From NCBI GenBank assembly GCA_963556255.1, contig OY744616.1, forward strand, positions 10,487,991 through 10,551,990: a stretch of 64,000 bases of DNA. The letters run 5' to 3'. The translations under genes were made by a program, and so were the position numbers. The stretch is from Allolobophora icterica (lineage: Eukaryota > Annelida > Clitellata > Crassiclitellata > Lumbricidae). Shown piece after piece: positions 10,478-21,699 of this stretch (positions are counted from its first letter, which is position 1; every line of letters begins with the position of its first letter). The notes under the pieces were generated by a model. That model did not search any database. It was not told where the DNA came from and saw only the letters and a program-made list of their open reading frames with translations.

Positions 10478-10720
10478 TACCGGTATGGATTTTTCGCCTG
10501 GAGAAATTCCGGTATGTAATGTAAATGTAAATGTAATCATAAGATTACCCATGTTTACCCATCCTACCAGTATAAACGAACCCACCTGAACTCTAAATAA
10601 TTACTTTCTTACTAATGTACCGGTATGGATTTTTCGCCTGGAGAAATTCCGGTATGTAATGTAAATGTAATCATAAGATTACCCATGTTTACCCATCCTA
10701 CCAGTATAAACGAACCCAAT
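10478..10720 (+). repeat. Two direct repeats carrying a copy of the LINE segment at 2558-2636
   Basis: Each unit starts 'ccggtatggatttttcgcct' and 'ggtatgtaatgtaaatg', then continues with sequence identical to 2558-2636 from intron 2 of copy 1. That piece is about 78 bases in the first unit (10541-10618) and about 44 in the second (10675-10718). The match includes the nonsense changes of that LINE, so it derives from that locus and not from an active LINE. Confidence 0.75.
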
Positions 10721-10869
10721 CCGAAATTTCTCAGTGCCACACAAAAGCCACGTCAGGGAGACCAGCTTAATCACCGGCGCTATATCAAATCAAGTCCGCA
10801 ATAGCCATGTCCGCCTTATCCGTTCCGGTGCTAGGTCAGAGTCCGAGAGATCAAGCCGAGGAGACAGCA

Positions 10870-11115
10870 GGGTACTACGGTGGTAATCGGTGATGATGGC
10901 GGTTGTGTGGTGGCGCAGGAATGGAATCAGGATATGATAGCTTGAAGAGTTCGGTTTTCAGTCGTGAGTGGAAACTAGCGGAGGACAGTGCAAGCTGAGG
11001 ACAGGTGATGTCAGTAAGCGATATGGGAGGATGAGTAAACTGGTGGAGATCTTTTGGGAGATCGTTCCAAAGAGCCGGTTCAGCATAGACTAAAGAGCGG
11101 TTGCAGAATTTCATA
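10870..11115 (-). pseudogene. LINE ORF2 C-terminal tail
   Basis: The minus frame reads 'NRSLVYAEPALWNDLPKDL' and, after a gap, 'SFHSRLKTELFKLSY'. This is the typical end of CR1/L2-type ORF2 ('...APxLWNxLP...SFKxxLKTxLF'). It is 5'-truncated and lies inside the element at 9878-11313. Confidence 0.6.
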
Positions 11116-11313
11116 GATAAGGAGACTGAAGGCCGAGATAGAGAAAGATATGACGATGAGCGAGTAGACCCGGACGGTTGGATGATAAATAGCTGGCGAA
11201 TGTAAGAAGGTTGAGAGGTTTGAAGGGCGTTGTACGTAAGAGGTATACTTTCAGCCAGTCAGGAGAGGTGCCGGTATGGCATACCGTTTCATATCGTCCC
11301 ACTTCGAGCACTG

Positions 11314-11590
11314 TCGACACCATGCCTCACGAATTCTAGATTGTTCGCAGATCTTTGGTGAAACGTGATATATCGAGAGATGAAGTTATAAGAAATACAA
11401 CTGGTTCAGACTTAAAAAGCGCTGCTTCACACTTTTTTTTCAAGAAAAGCCTACCGAAAAGTCTGCTGCAATCCATTTAACGGTACAGTAAGCAATTGTT
11501 ACATAATCAGATGCTGAAGAAGGAGAAGAAGAATTAAAGATACAACGACTAACAAATCTGCTTTTAAACATTTTTAGAATTAACAAGAGG
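11314..11590 (+). other. Resumed 3' flank of copy 1
   Basis: It aligns with 20490-20680 behind copy 2, for example the 'ctgctgcaatccat' and 'atcagatgctgaagaag' segments. No gene is seen. Confidence 0.6.
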
Positions 11591-11605
11591 CAGCATGAGG
11601 GGATG

Positions 11606-11880
11606 TCCTCTCCATAAAGTAGTGGTAAAATCACTGGCGTGAAGAGCAGTAGGTAGCGGGATCGCTTCCCGCAACCCTCTCAAGGTCCACTCAGCCTATC
11701 ATTCGCGAGATGGCGCGTTGTGAAAATGAGATGTAGGACGTGATGGGCGCCTTGAAAGGCTGCCGTATACAGTTAAAATTCGACTCCTGTAATAACTTGT
11801 GATCATCCGTTCATACTCATTTGTAATCATACTGCGTAATTGTCAGTTTGAAAATATTAAACGAAGATTATTAAAATCAT
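11606..11880 (+). mobile_element. tRNA-derived SINE
   Basis: The head resembles a tRNA gene: an A-box-like 'gtagtggtaaaatcactgg' and a B-box-like 'gggatcgcttccc'. The body is 'gggcgccttgaaaggctgcc'. A second copy lies on the minus strand at ~16915-17110. The tail 'tttgtaatcatactgcgt...aaacgaagattatta' recurs at 21488-21540 before an ATT microsatellite. Confidence 0.6.
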
Positions 11881-11885
11881 TATTA

Positions 11886-11941
11886 AGCTGCGAAGTACTC
11901 ACTTCGCAGCTGCATTCATCAGCAAGAGCTGATGAATGCAG
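11886..11941 (+). repeat. Two consecutive perfect hairpins
   Basis: An 11-bp stem with a 4-base loop (11886-11911) is followed, with 2 bases shared, by a 14-bp stem with a 4-base loop (11910-11941). All stem positions pair. They lie just past the SINE tail. Confidence 0.85.
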
Positions 11942-12417
11942 TGGCCAAAGAATTGCGATTTCTATAAGAGTTTCCTCTCTCCTTGAGCAAATTAGCTGTT
12001 TTGCAATGTGAATCTTCTCAAATAATTTGCCATCTGCGAGCCTTTCTTAGAGCTGAATTAATGCGCACAAAATCATGCCAGGTAACAAATCCAGCATAGG
12101 CAGATAGTGCATACAAGAATCTTAAAACAACTATCGCTTGAAAAATGATGTCCAGCTTCGAGATAAGTAGGCCTGCTGCCCAAACTGGTTGATTAGAAAT
12201 TCTCGCCGGTTTACTAGACTGGGGATGTGGTTAACATGGTCACAAATAAATTTTACGCTGGAGAATGATTCTAAGTAGTTTGACAATATATCCAGCTGCT
12301 CAATGCCGGGTGAGGGCAGTCAGGGGTCTAAAGCACGCTAGAAAACAGGCCACTTGAAAATAATTATCTCTGTTTTTGAACAGTATACAGTGTACTTTGT
12401 CAATGACATAAATAACT
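11942..12417. other. Intergenic, nothing recognised
   Basis: AT-rich sequence without a supported open frame or repeat match elsewhere in the window, apart from a partial TAGGCCT near 12168. Confidence 0.5.
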
Positions 12418-13013
12418 TGACACTGTCAGTTGTCTAGGGTTCTTTATAAATTGCCAATTGTCAACACATGGGCCAACTAAACAAACGATGCGAAGTCCAG
12501 TGAAAGTCTAAATTTCAAGATTCCATCTGCCTAGCTTGGTTTATTCTTCTCTGTTCCCGCGTTGGTTCCAATATCTAGGACCCCACCTCCTTTCGCAATA
12601 AGCACGCGGAGTTAACCAATACAGGGCATTGACCAACTGATCGCCTCTCATCTCAACAGATTCTCTGCGTCAAACGGATGGATAACTTAATCACCACAAC
12701 TCCAAAGGCGCATGCCAAATAAGGCGCCGTAAATTGTTTATTAACAGTTGTATGACCCGCTTTAGGAGATTGAAGTTTTCCGACATCGGGTCCAAACGTT
12801 TCAACGTCTACCGAAGTTCATTTTAATATTTTTAGCGCCTGCCAAAGCCGCTCTATGTGGACAGTGAGTTGGCTGTGGAAAAGGGGCGCCTTTCCGCGTC
12901 TTCTGCAGTTCGAGCCTATCGCCGAACAGTCGCGAGTGGTTAAGCCTCGCATTGATCGAGTGGAAGGTCTGCTCGTGTTTTAGTTGACTGAGTTTCCTCA
13001 CATTCAGAATCGT
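12418..13013 (+). promoter_or_regulatory. Upstream region and leader of copy 2
   Basis: It is the counterpart of 318-944. It keeps the 'acttgacactgtcagttgt' start, the 'gcacgcggagtta' segment, a CArG-type site and the 'ccgcgt-ttctgcag' leader block. It lacks the MITE seen at 1-314. Confidence 0.5.
12715..12724 (+). promoter_or_regulatory. Candidate CArG box, copy 2
   Basis: CCAAATAAGG matches CC(A/T)6GG and sits about 290 bases before the start codon, in the same place as 632-641. The two sites differ in the A/T core while both still fit the consensus. Confidence 0.3.
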
Positions 13014-13084
13014 ATGGCCATGCGGAACGAGGTTTTTGGAGATGGTTGAAAACGGCAGCAGTCCAGCTGGTTTCGATTAACAGC
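13014..13084 (+). pseudogene. Transporter copy 2, exon 1 with 1-nt deletion
   Basis: Start codon ATG 13014 and donor GTAAGT 13085 are kept. One T is missing from a T-run near 13033 relative to copy 1, so the frame reads MAMRNEVFGDG and stops. I found no in-frame upstream ATG that would rescue it. The loss falls in a homopolymer, so an assembly error is a real alternative. Exons 2 and 3 of this copy are fully open. Confidence 0.65.
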
Positions 13085-14182
13085 GTAAGTAGTTCATTCT
13101 TTCAAGTCTGTTGTAATTAGACCCAATTCATACTCTGTATTGCATAAAACTTATATTCATGTAGTTAATATACATTGACTACATCGCAATGCATATTTTA
13201 ACAGATTTAGACTACTGATGACCTTTTTTGGGAATTCATCTCTGAAAAAAATTGATGACCATTTTTGGGAATTTCTCCACGGTTTTGCCATGAGAAGCGA
13301 CACTACCTTTTACAATACTGGGACAAATCTTAAAACTCCTGCAACATTTGTCCCACTAGTTAGGCCTATACAGTTAAATATGCCCTGCTACATAGTCCAC
13401 ACTACCAGTCATATTCCAAATCGCCTAATGCTCATTTCAATAAATCGTAAAACATAATTCAACATGCGTAATACATTAATTTTTAGGTAATACATTTTCT
13501 AATCATCCATCCTACCATACATATTCCAATTAAATAAATTTATGATGATTTCACTATGCATTTCTGAACCAGATGGATAGGCCCTTTAACGATTGATTAT
13601 TTATTTCATTAAAAAACCCACGTATATGTAAATAGAGTACGACAGTATCTATGCAATGTGTAAGCACCCTAATAAACATGCAGGAACGTTTAAGCTAGAA
13701 TAGAGTAAGCCATACTAAAATGGGCAAAGTAGCACATATAATGACTTTATTATTATGACAATCAAATGACTTATGTGGCATCGGTAGACCTTTCTAAATT
13801 TCAATGGACTAATAATCTTTCGATGGCGCATCTAAACACAAAATATCCAGAACAGTTCATTTAATATTGAAGCAAATTAGCAGCAGCCTGTTAGATTAAT
13901 CGAAGGCAATGACATCCGAAAAGACGCATATTAAATAATTAGCATGCTGTATGTATTTATATATTTAAACGTTTAATATAGCAAATCCTTAATTGCAACG
14001 CATTGGACTACTCTATGCGATAACCGATGTGATCGAAAAGGTCACTGAGAGCAGAGAGTTCGACGATAGGTAAACAGTGGGTAGGTAAGTGGAAATGTCA
14101 CCTCTGGCTGGCGTCTCCAGACATCTGGAGCCTCGTCGACGGTGTCCCATCATCATTGCTGTTTTAATGATTGTTCAAACAG
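13085..14182 (+). other. Intron 1 of copy 2
   Basis: It aligns with intron 1 of copy 1. A private insert of about 200 bases near 13170-13395 has 'gatgacc-ttttttgggaatt' twice. The conserved block lies at about 13735-13900. The TAGGCCTA at 13362 is inside the private insert. Confidence 0.55.
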
Positions 14183-14468
14183 GGGCTGTGCATAGGAATA
14201 TTTCCTACAACCTTTCCGGACATGGCGGTTTTGATGTCGGTGACAAATGGTCAGATGGCGACCACGATGACCTGGATCGGTCTTTCCAGCATCGTTGGAA
14301 CACTCTGCATGGGTCATCTGTTCGACCGCTTCGATGGTCTGCTTCTATTGTCCTGCGCCATCCTGCTTCAGGGTCTGGCCATATTATTGGCCCCCTGGTG
14401 TGGTGTTCTCATTGTCTTCCAGATTCTCGCCGGGATTTCTTCCCTGTTCAGTGCAGGAATCATGATAG
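14183..14468 (+). CDS. Transporter copy 2, exon 2
   Basis: The exon has an AACAG acceptor, 286 bp and a GTGAGT donor at 14469. It encodes GLCIGIFPTTFPDM, TM2-TM4 and the motif GHLFDRFDG. It differs from copy 1 at only a few residues and is fully open. It is phase-compatible with exon 3 at 18933. Confidence 0.8.
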
Positions 14469-14514
14469 GTGAGTTCTCTGTTGTCACATGTAATTTTTAT
14501 ATATCCGTCTTACC

Positions 14515-14720
14515 ATTCATCCATCCGTCCATCGTCCATCCATCCATCCATCCATCCATCCATCCATCCATCCATCCATCCATCCATCCATCCATCCATC
14601 CATCCATCCATCCCGCCGTCCATCCGTTTGTCCATCTACCCATTCTACCGTCCTTTCATTCACCCAGCCAGCCATCCGTCCGTCCGTCCGTCCATCCGTA
14701 TGTTCATACGTCCTTCCATC
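14515..14720 (+). repeat. (CATC)n microsatellite, intron 2 of copy 2, left arm
   Basis: CATC repeats begin 46 bases after the exon 2 donor, as in copy 1, and decay rightwards into the LINE. The right arm is at 18270-18388. Confidence 0.85.
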
Positions 14721-16914
14721 TATCTGTGCCTGTCCATCTATGCGTCAATCCACCCGTATACGATAATCCATGATTACCCTTCCTACCAGAATAAACGGCC
14801 CCGCCTCAACTCGAAGAGATCACATTCTTACTATTGTCCCAACCTGCCTTTACAATCACTTACCTGTACTAATTCATGTTGACCTCACTCCACTGGCTAA
14901 TGTTGAACCTGCCGTCTCCCTCTCACGCAATATTTACGACAGTTACAAGTAGTCCATGATAAAGCATTTCCTTTACTTCTACGAACTATAGGCCTACATA
15001 AGAGTCGCCCCCTAAAATGCCACGGATGACTAGTGGCCTCCTCAAATCGTGCAGAACTAAATCAAAACTCTATCTTAAATTGATTAAACACCACACTGCT
15101 ACTTATAAAGCAAATTTTATCAACTCCAGAAATAAATTCAAATCGCTTAGAATACTATACCTCAGAATTTCAAAACACAGTGACGATTCCTTTGCTCTTA
15201 CTCCTACAACCCCCGAGGAGTCAACCTTCATCAATTAGTCTCTCAAGCTCACTCATAGTCCTGGTCCTGACGATATCAATCCATACACCACTAGCTTAAT
15301 ATTAAATCTTCTCGCTGCTCCTTTATAGGAAATTATAAGCTCTTCTTTTGCTACTGGAATAATCCCGTCTGCACTGAAAATAATCAGAATTACACCACTC
15401 TTCAAACAGGGCAATAAATCTCATCTGGGCAATTGCAGACCAATATCCGTTTTACCTTATTTCTCTAAACAAATTGGAAGAACCATGTATAATAGATAAT
15501 ACGATTATGTCACTAAAATGAAAATCTTATATTTAAATCAACATGGATTCAGGCGGAACATTCAACCGATATGTCTCCTTTGAATATCCGAGACACAGTA
15601 TGACAGGCTATTGAAAACAATGAGTATTCTGTTGAAATATTCCTTCATCTTTCAAAAACTTTTGATTCGGGAGATCATAAAATCCTTTTAAAGAAATTAG
15701 ATAATTATGGCATTCGAGGGTTACCGTTCCCTTGGTTCAAAAATTATCTGGAAATAGGCGACAACAGGTCCTATTGATTAAATTTGGTGTCTCCAATGCT
15801 CCATTTTGGGACCATTATTCTTACTGTATATAAATGACCTATCTCATGTTTCTTCCCTATTGCATTTTGAGCTGTTTGCTAAAGACTTGAATGTTTTTTA
15901 TTTCGCACAAATCCCACAAGAACCTATTCCAAATCATGAACCTAGAATTACCTCTTATGGGTAACTGGCTTAAAGAAAACAGACTTTCCCTAAATCTAAG
16001 CAAACCTTTTATTCTTGTCAATTCTTACAGGAAACTTCTCCAACCCAAAAACCACTTCTACTAATTGACGGTGTACACATTCCTCAAATTACCAAAGTAA
16101 ATTTTACTGGTGTTGTCATTGATTAAAATCTCACATGGAAGGAACATGTTTCACAAATATCGGTCAAATTGGCAAAGAATATAGGCATCTTGTCTCGCAT
16201 TTCATATAAACTACCCACTTCTATCTCAACCAACTTATACTACTCACTAATTCACCTCTACCTAGCATATGGTAATATGATTTGGGACTAAAATTATACC
16301 TCTCGACATACACGTCTAGTTAGCTTACAGAAAAGAGCTTTTCGACTTCCCAGTATATCTGATTACATGTGCCATAGGGGTTAAAAGGGGGACTATGGAC
16401 CCCTGAAGCAACTGGGCTATTATATGGTTAGGCATGAATAAAGATTACAATATCAATATTCTATTTCAAAGTACTCTAGTAAAGGTACTTGGAATGCCAT
16501 TGAATGCTGGGATATCTGTACATATTTTTGTAGGAAATTCATAAATTGAAATTTTTTGCGTGTCCATATCACCTAGGGATTGGGGGTATATCGACATGGG
16601 GTGTCCATATCACCCCACTTAGATCCAAATCACCCCTAGCACCTGAATAATATGAAATTTATTTAGGAAGATTCATCAGTCCTTGACATTACGACAACAT
16701 AGGCTACCAGAACAAAAAGCAAATTTGTTCGTTCAGGATCATTGTATTGTTAACCAGTACTGTTGGTAAATAACAAGACTTACAACACTAGTCGCTACAG
16801 TGTTGACAAAAAAAATTATTGCATCTACGCGAAACACCAGCACATTCAGTATGTGCCCACAATTAACAGCTCTGACAGTTGATAAATGGATCAACTGAAA
16901 CTGACCATTTTTCG

Positions 16915-17110
16915 TAACAATATAAACAGGAGTCGAATATAGCTGTTAACACGGCAGCCAACAAGGCGCCAATCACGGCCTTCTATTCACTTAACCACCG
17001 CCGCCACCTAGCGAGTGGAAGGCTGAATAAACCTTGCGGGGTCTACGGGAATCGATCTTGGTACCTACTGCTATTCACGCCAGTGTGTTATCCATCACTC
17101 TACGGGCTTT
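16915..17110 (-). mobile_element. tRNA-derived SINE inside the psq transposon
   Basis: On the minus strand it has 'cccgtagagtgatggataac', then 'gatcgattcccg' as a B-box, and the body 'ggcgccttgttggctgcc'. This is the family of 11606-11880. It follows immediately after the psq fragment. Confidence 0.6.
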
Positions 17111-17112
17111 AG

Positions 17113-17289
17113 TTATTTCATAACCTGACATCCTAGCTTCAGCTTTCGTGTCAACGTTGTGCGAGGGATTCCATGATATTTTGATGCCTTAGTGAAAGAC
17201 ATCCCTGCTCTTACTGCTGCTAATGCTAACTTTGCATTGTCTAAAGACCACTGAGCTTCAATATTTTTATTTTGGAACACACGTGGCAT
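17113..17289 (-). pseudogene. N-terminal HTH_psq fragment of a pogo-type transposase (58 aa)
   Basis: A short minus-strand frame starts MPRVFQNKNIEAQWSLDNA and continues with 'AVRAGMSFTKASKYHGIPRT'. This fits the psq helix-turn-helix found at the N-terminus of pogo-superfamily transposases (basic start, W in helix 1, S-x-x-K/R-A-x-x-x-x-x-I/V-P). It ends at TAA near the SINE junction. No catalytic domain remains, so it is a dead fragment. It would bind the terminal repeats in an active relative. Confidence 0.7.
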
Positions 17290-18269
17290 TGTTTAAAATA
17301 TGGTAACTACAAAAAATAGGCCTACAATCAATATATGCCAATATAAGAAAATCTGTTTAAGTATAGTCAAAACAATCGCAACCGGGGTGATATGGACAGT
17401 GTCCATTTCACCCCAGTGTCTTAATGTCCATATCACCCCAATAACAATAGTATAGCAAATGGTTACTTTCTCACTTTTAGGAAGTATATTTACATCATAT
17501 AAAATACACATTTACAATGTTAAATAATCATTATTTCAAACTGCAAACTTCAAATTTTTACCTTCCAAAGGCTCCTTTTTATATAATTTTCATAATTAGG
17601 GTTGTTTAACAATCAAAAATCGGAAAATTTTAAAAAGACGCGTATAAACCTGAATTTTACTATCACGCCATCAAAATATAATCAGAAGGTCAAGGACGGA
17701 TACGCATAGAGCTAAGAACTGCATAGAGTTCATTTTATTATCATCTTCAGTTGTAGAAGATCTGTGGCCATAACACCCAGGGTGTCCATAACCCCCAGGT
17801 TGACCCATCTCAAATCTTCCGCCTAAATGGTATCTTAACATTAGATCAGTTTAAAATACTGCAAACTAGTGAATTTATGTTTCGCTATAAGCATGACTCA
17901 ATACCTCGCACTTTTGCTGATTAGGCCCTATTTCAACACCGGCTCAGCCCCTCATTCCTACAGTTACTAGAACAGCCTCTAATTATAGACCGCTCTTTGT
18001 CCAAACCTAATAACCGCAAATTCTCTATTTAGATAGTTGGTCCCACTGTCTGGAATAATCTCCCAGTCGTTATTTTAGAACGTGACTCATCTCACTTTAT
18101 TTAAGATACTTTTGCGTACACACTTACTTTGAATATATAACTACTTTACAATCTCTGTTTGCTTAATTTAAAAGATTACAGCCATCCATTCACTCGCACC
18201 CCCATGCGCCCACCTCTTCCCCCGCCCACCTGTTCGCCCGCCCGCCCGCCCCCGCCCGCCCTTCCATCA

Positions 18270-18388
18270 GTTTGTCCATCCATCCATACATATATCTATA
18301 AATCCATCTCTCCATTAATCCATCCATCCATCCATCCATCCATCCATCCATCCATCCATCCATCCATCCATCCATCCATCCATCCATC
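18270..18388 (+). repeat. (CATC)n microsatellite, right arm in copy 2
   Basis: CATC run after the LINE 3' end, preceded by a C-rich 'cccgcccacc' stretch as in copy 1 (7610). Unique intron follows to 18932. Confidence 0.85.
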
Positions 18389-18932
18389 AATGCAACAGGT
18401 GCATTCCCAGCTGTGTACTTTTATTTTCATCCATTTTAAAAGTAATATTGCCTAAAATAAGGGCTGCTTCTAACAAAAATGTATTGCCTCATAAGTCCAT
18501 TTCACGAAGTTAGACATATACTAAAGAAAATTACAAACAGCAAAATTGTTGCGCTATTATCGATTGCTAAGTTTTCATCCAGGTCTACATTTATGGATGA
18601 ATTGTACGACCACTGTTTTGATAATAATTGTCAACGCTAACGGCTCTGTTATCGTAAAATAAAAAAAACATAATAATTTTAAGAGTTCTAAGAATGAAGC
18701 ATTCAGCTGTTTCCGTTAACCAAAGGTGGAATTAAAGCAACGGCACTGTCGGTATTCTGGTTTTAATGAGCGCTTCATTGGAGAGTCAGAATTAAGACCA
18801 TAAGACTTTAATAGAAACTCTTGGTCATTTCGCTATTCACGTAATGCTGGCTATCCCATTTGCCAGAGCAATAATTAACAGACTTGTAGAGTGTAGACGA
18901 TAAATATTGTTACTCGTTTCTGATAATTTCAG

Positions 18933-20284
18933 GAGCTCTGGCCGTCATCTCCATCATCTGGAAAAAGAAGTCGGAGATGCTTAATCCTATGATCCAGCTG
19001 GCCGTCCTTACCAATTCATTGGGTACAGTAATAACCCCTCCGTTGATCGCACCTTTTATTGGCATGCACCGGTTACCGGATATCATTAGTCCAACTGCCG
19101 CTGCAAACGGTTCAAACGTTTCGTCTTTCTTCGAAAACGCCGACTTGGACTACGTAAGAAGTGACTCAACAACAGCGAACTTTTCAGGTCGACACGAAGG
19201 ACCAGAACCAGTCCAGATCGCTTTCTCTCTTGTTGCATGCATTAACGTACTTACTGCAGTCGTTTGTTTCGTGATCTGTGCCTTTGACCGCTGGCATCCG
19301 AGAACCGAGAGCTACGAATATAAAGTGAATCGCATTGTCAGAAGCAGAAGTTCTTCGCTCAACGAAGATGAAAGGACGATCGTGGACAACGATTTCATAG
19401 AGGAACGGCCCAGAGAGAGAACGGGTAGCCTTGACCGATTGGTACTTCAGAAGAAGTTCAAAGACAATCGAGCGAGACGTGGTGATCAGCCCGAGCCAGA
19501 CACGTGCAAGCTGTTGCTGAAAAGACATGAGTTGCAGCAGAGGAACGAATTTCGTACAAGAAACGACGAAAACTCTCTTGAAACCGCAAATGTTAATCCA
19601 CGCGGCCATGGCATTCAAGGCCACTCCGTTCCGCCTGTGACCTGCAGTAGAAAAATCACTCCTCTAGTTATAATCGTTATTCTCTTCTTCAGTCTTAGCG
19701 GTGGCCTGAACGTCTTGTTTGGAGGACTACTTTATACATTTCTCAATGGATACTTACACTGGAAGCCGCAAGACGGGATCCTATTGGTTACGGTCAACCA
19801 AGTGACTATCCTTGTGATACACGCTTTTGTCGTTCTGCTTGCCAGATTCCTATCTCCCGTTGTTCTTATTGTGGTAGATATCATCTTTCTCGTGGCTTCT
19901 TCGGGTCTGATGCTGGTCACAATAAACGCCAGTCCCGTCTTCACTTGGATTGCTGTGATTTTGACGGGCTTCGCGAGATCCAACATTAATCCAACTGCCA
20001 TAACTCTTGCCCAGAGTTGTATCCAAGTGGATGGGAAAGTGATGGGGGTATTGTTCTGTGCACTTTACCTTGGGCTGTCAGTGGTGTCTCCAATCGTTGG
20101 GTTGCTTCTTGATTCTTACGGTGTCATCAGTTTTCCCGTTGTCCTACTGTCCATCACTGTCCTGGAAGTCGTCCTCTTTGCTCTCTGGTTGGTTGTTGCC
20201 AGAGCCGTCAGAAACCATCAGGACGATCATCCAGTGGAAGATATCGTGACACAAAACGAGAGGACTCCTTTGATTAGTCGTTAA
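18933..20284 (+). CDS. MFSD4/NaGLT1-like transporter copy 2, exon 3
   Basis: The exon follows an ATTTCAG acceptor and has a continuous frame to TAA 20284. With exon 2 it encodes everything from TM1b to the C-terminus, and the whole product would be about 569 residues without the exon 1 lesion. It keeps TM5, sequons NGS, NVS and NFS in the lumenal loop, TM6-FDRW, RERTGS in the central loop, 'KLLLKRHELQQRNEF', TM7-TM12 and the tail NERTPLISR. It carries one extra codon pair ('RI') in the loop relative to copy 1. No stop or frameshift occurs in 450 codons, although exon 1 is broken. That suggests either very recent loss, an assembly artefact in exon 1, or an alternative first exon not seen here. 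Confidence 0.8.
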
Positions 20285-20690
20285 CTCCGTTAACAGTTCT
20301 TCTATTGACCATGACGTTAGGAAGGACCATTTTCGGAGACTTGCAAACACTTAATCCGGTTATTCATTTTGTATTCACGCGTCTCAATCTGCGGCTTATT
20401 TCCATGAACAACAATTCTTTCGCCTTTTTGACACCATGAATGATGATAAGGGTCCACACAGTTCGGAGTACCTGCCTCACGAACTCTATATGGTTTTCGT
20501 AGAAGTTGAACGAGATGCGACCCGTCGAAAAAAGAAATCACGAAAGTATAACGTGTTCAGACTTTAAATGCGCTGCTTCAGACTGTCATGTTAAAAAAAT
20601 GTCTACCGATAGGGTTGCTGCAATCCATCTGATGGTACAGTAAGCAACTGTTACGTAATCAGATGCTGAAGAAGAAGAGAAGAGCAGTCC
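20285..20690 (+). other. 3' flank of copy 2
   Basis: It holds the conserved 'TATTCACGCGTCTCAATCTG' block near 20370 and the uninterrupted version of the copy 1 flank. No AATAAA is close; one lies at about 21311. Between 20690 and 21480 I see no feature. Confidence 0.5.
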
Positions 20691-21479
20691 CTTAAGCTAT
20701 CCCTTAAGCAGCCATGGGCATGGAATGTTAGCGACTTCATCTTCTTAGCCTCGGCATATGAGATCGGGTGGTCAGTCCTCACCCTCGACATCTCATCTTC
20801 TCATCGACAGTTTACTCCCAGTGTACTCATTATAGCTGATTTGGCTAGGTTTGCAGATGGATCAGATTTGCGGAACCAAACTTGAATTTGCTGTGTCAAC
20901 GGTTTCGCTTGATATCTAGAGCACAACAGAAACATGCATCGACTCGTGTTTTGTTTTTCGAGTTCTTAATTCAGAGACTTACACAATTGAATTGAAGCTG
21001 ACCTTGCATCTCTAGCACATATTTTCTCTGGCTTGATACTCATCTTTAAATGTCTTCGTTTCTCATCGCTAAGGTTTTTGGCGCCGAAGAAATGCAGAGT
21101 TTACGAGTAGGACATCTGCTTGTTGCTTTCTACTGTTTTTCCCCGTACATTATGATCATCTGAAAGACAGTATAGGCCGCACTGAAGTTATAATCTAAAT
21201 ATTGGACCAATTAAATATGTTCATTGCATACAGGACTTATAGTTTGTTGTCTATTCTATCAGAATCTATACTTGATGGATGTATATCCATTTTACATTTT
21301 GGACATTGACGAATAAAGCATTTCATGTGCGCAGTGTAGCTGTATTTTCGTAGAAATGGCTGTGGTTTTATGAACTTTGCATCGGTTGCAATAACGAATT
21401 CTAGCTGTGTTTTACTCCGTAGTATTCTATTGTTCAGATGAATCTACCTCTGATGGTAGACTATATTATCGCATAACAT

Positions 21480-21545
21480 GTACTGATTTGTAATCATACT
21501 GCGTTGTTGTCAGTTTGAAGATATTAAACGAAGATTATTATTATA

Positions 21546-21612
<67 letters not shown>
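21480..21612 (+). repeat. SINE tail plus (ATT)n microsatellite
   Basis: The segment 'tttgtaatcatactgcgt' to 'aaacgaagattatta' matches the tail of the SINE at 11606-11880, followed by about 70 bases of ATT repeats. Confidence 0.7.
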
Positions 21613-21615
<3 letters not shown>

Positions 21616-21699
21616 TTAGTTCTGTTTCTTAAGAAGTCAATTAAAGATCATGTTTATTACTTATTTACTTAGAGAACTGCATTATGATATGTGGCAGTT

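Larger units (their letters stand above)
9878..11313 (+). mobile_element. hAT-like element (1436 bp) in the 3' flank of copy 1
   Basis: The inverted ends are CAGGGCTCGAAGTGGGA and TCCCACTTCGAGCACTG. The flanks ACGACACC and TCGACACC match at 7 of 8 bases, and the copy 2 flank (about 20460) lacks the insert. No transposase is visible. The interior is a patchwork: a polypyrimidine tract, a direct repeat around 10480-10720 and a LINE tail on the minus strand. The motif 'GGTGCCGGTATGG' lies near both ends. Confidence 0.7.
16377..17806 (-). mobile_element. Second pogo/psq-type DNA transposon (about 1.43 kb, degenerate)
   Basis: Imperfect inverted ends begin GGGGTTAAAAGGGGG and TGGGTCAACCTGGGGG (read inwards), each followed by a TATGGAC motif. 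'GTCCATATCACCCC' motifs recur inside both ends (e.g. 16563, 16606, 17397, 17426). The minus strand encodes a psq-type helix-turn-helix start at 17289. A SINE sits just behind that start. The LINE of copy 1 (near 6898) lacks the insert. The target duplication could not be resolved. Confidence 0.65.
14756..18180 (+). mobile_element. Degenerate LINE in intron 2 of copy 2 (same insertion as 2558-7560)
   Basis: It carries the same ORF2 pieces in the same order. The endonuclease tail is '[20 protein letters not shown]' (~14860). It continues with 'MTSGLLKSCRTKSKLYLKL' (15026), RT fragments around 15640-15860 and the C-terminal 'RLNGILTLDQ' region (~17820). It is free of the pogo element and MITEs of copy 1 and is interrupted instead by the element at 16377-17806. 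Confidence 0.75.
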
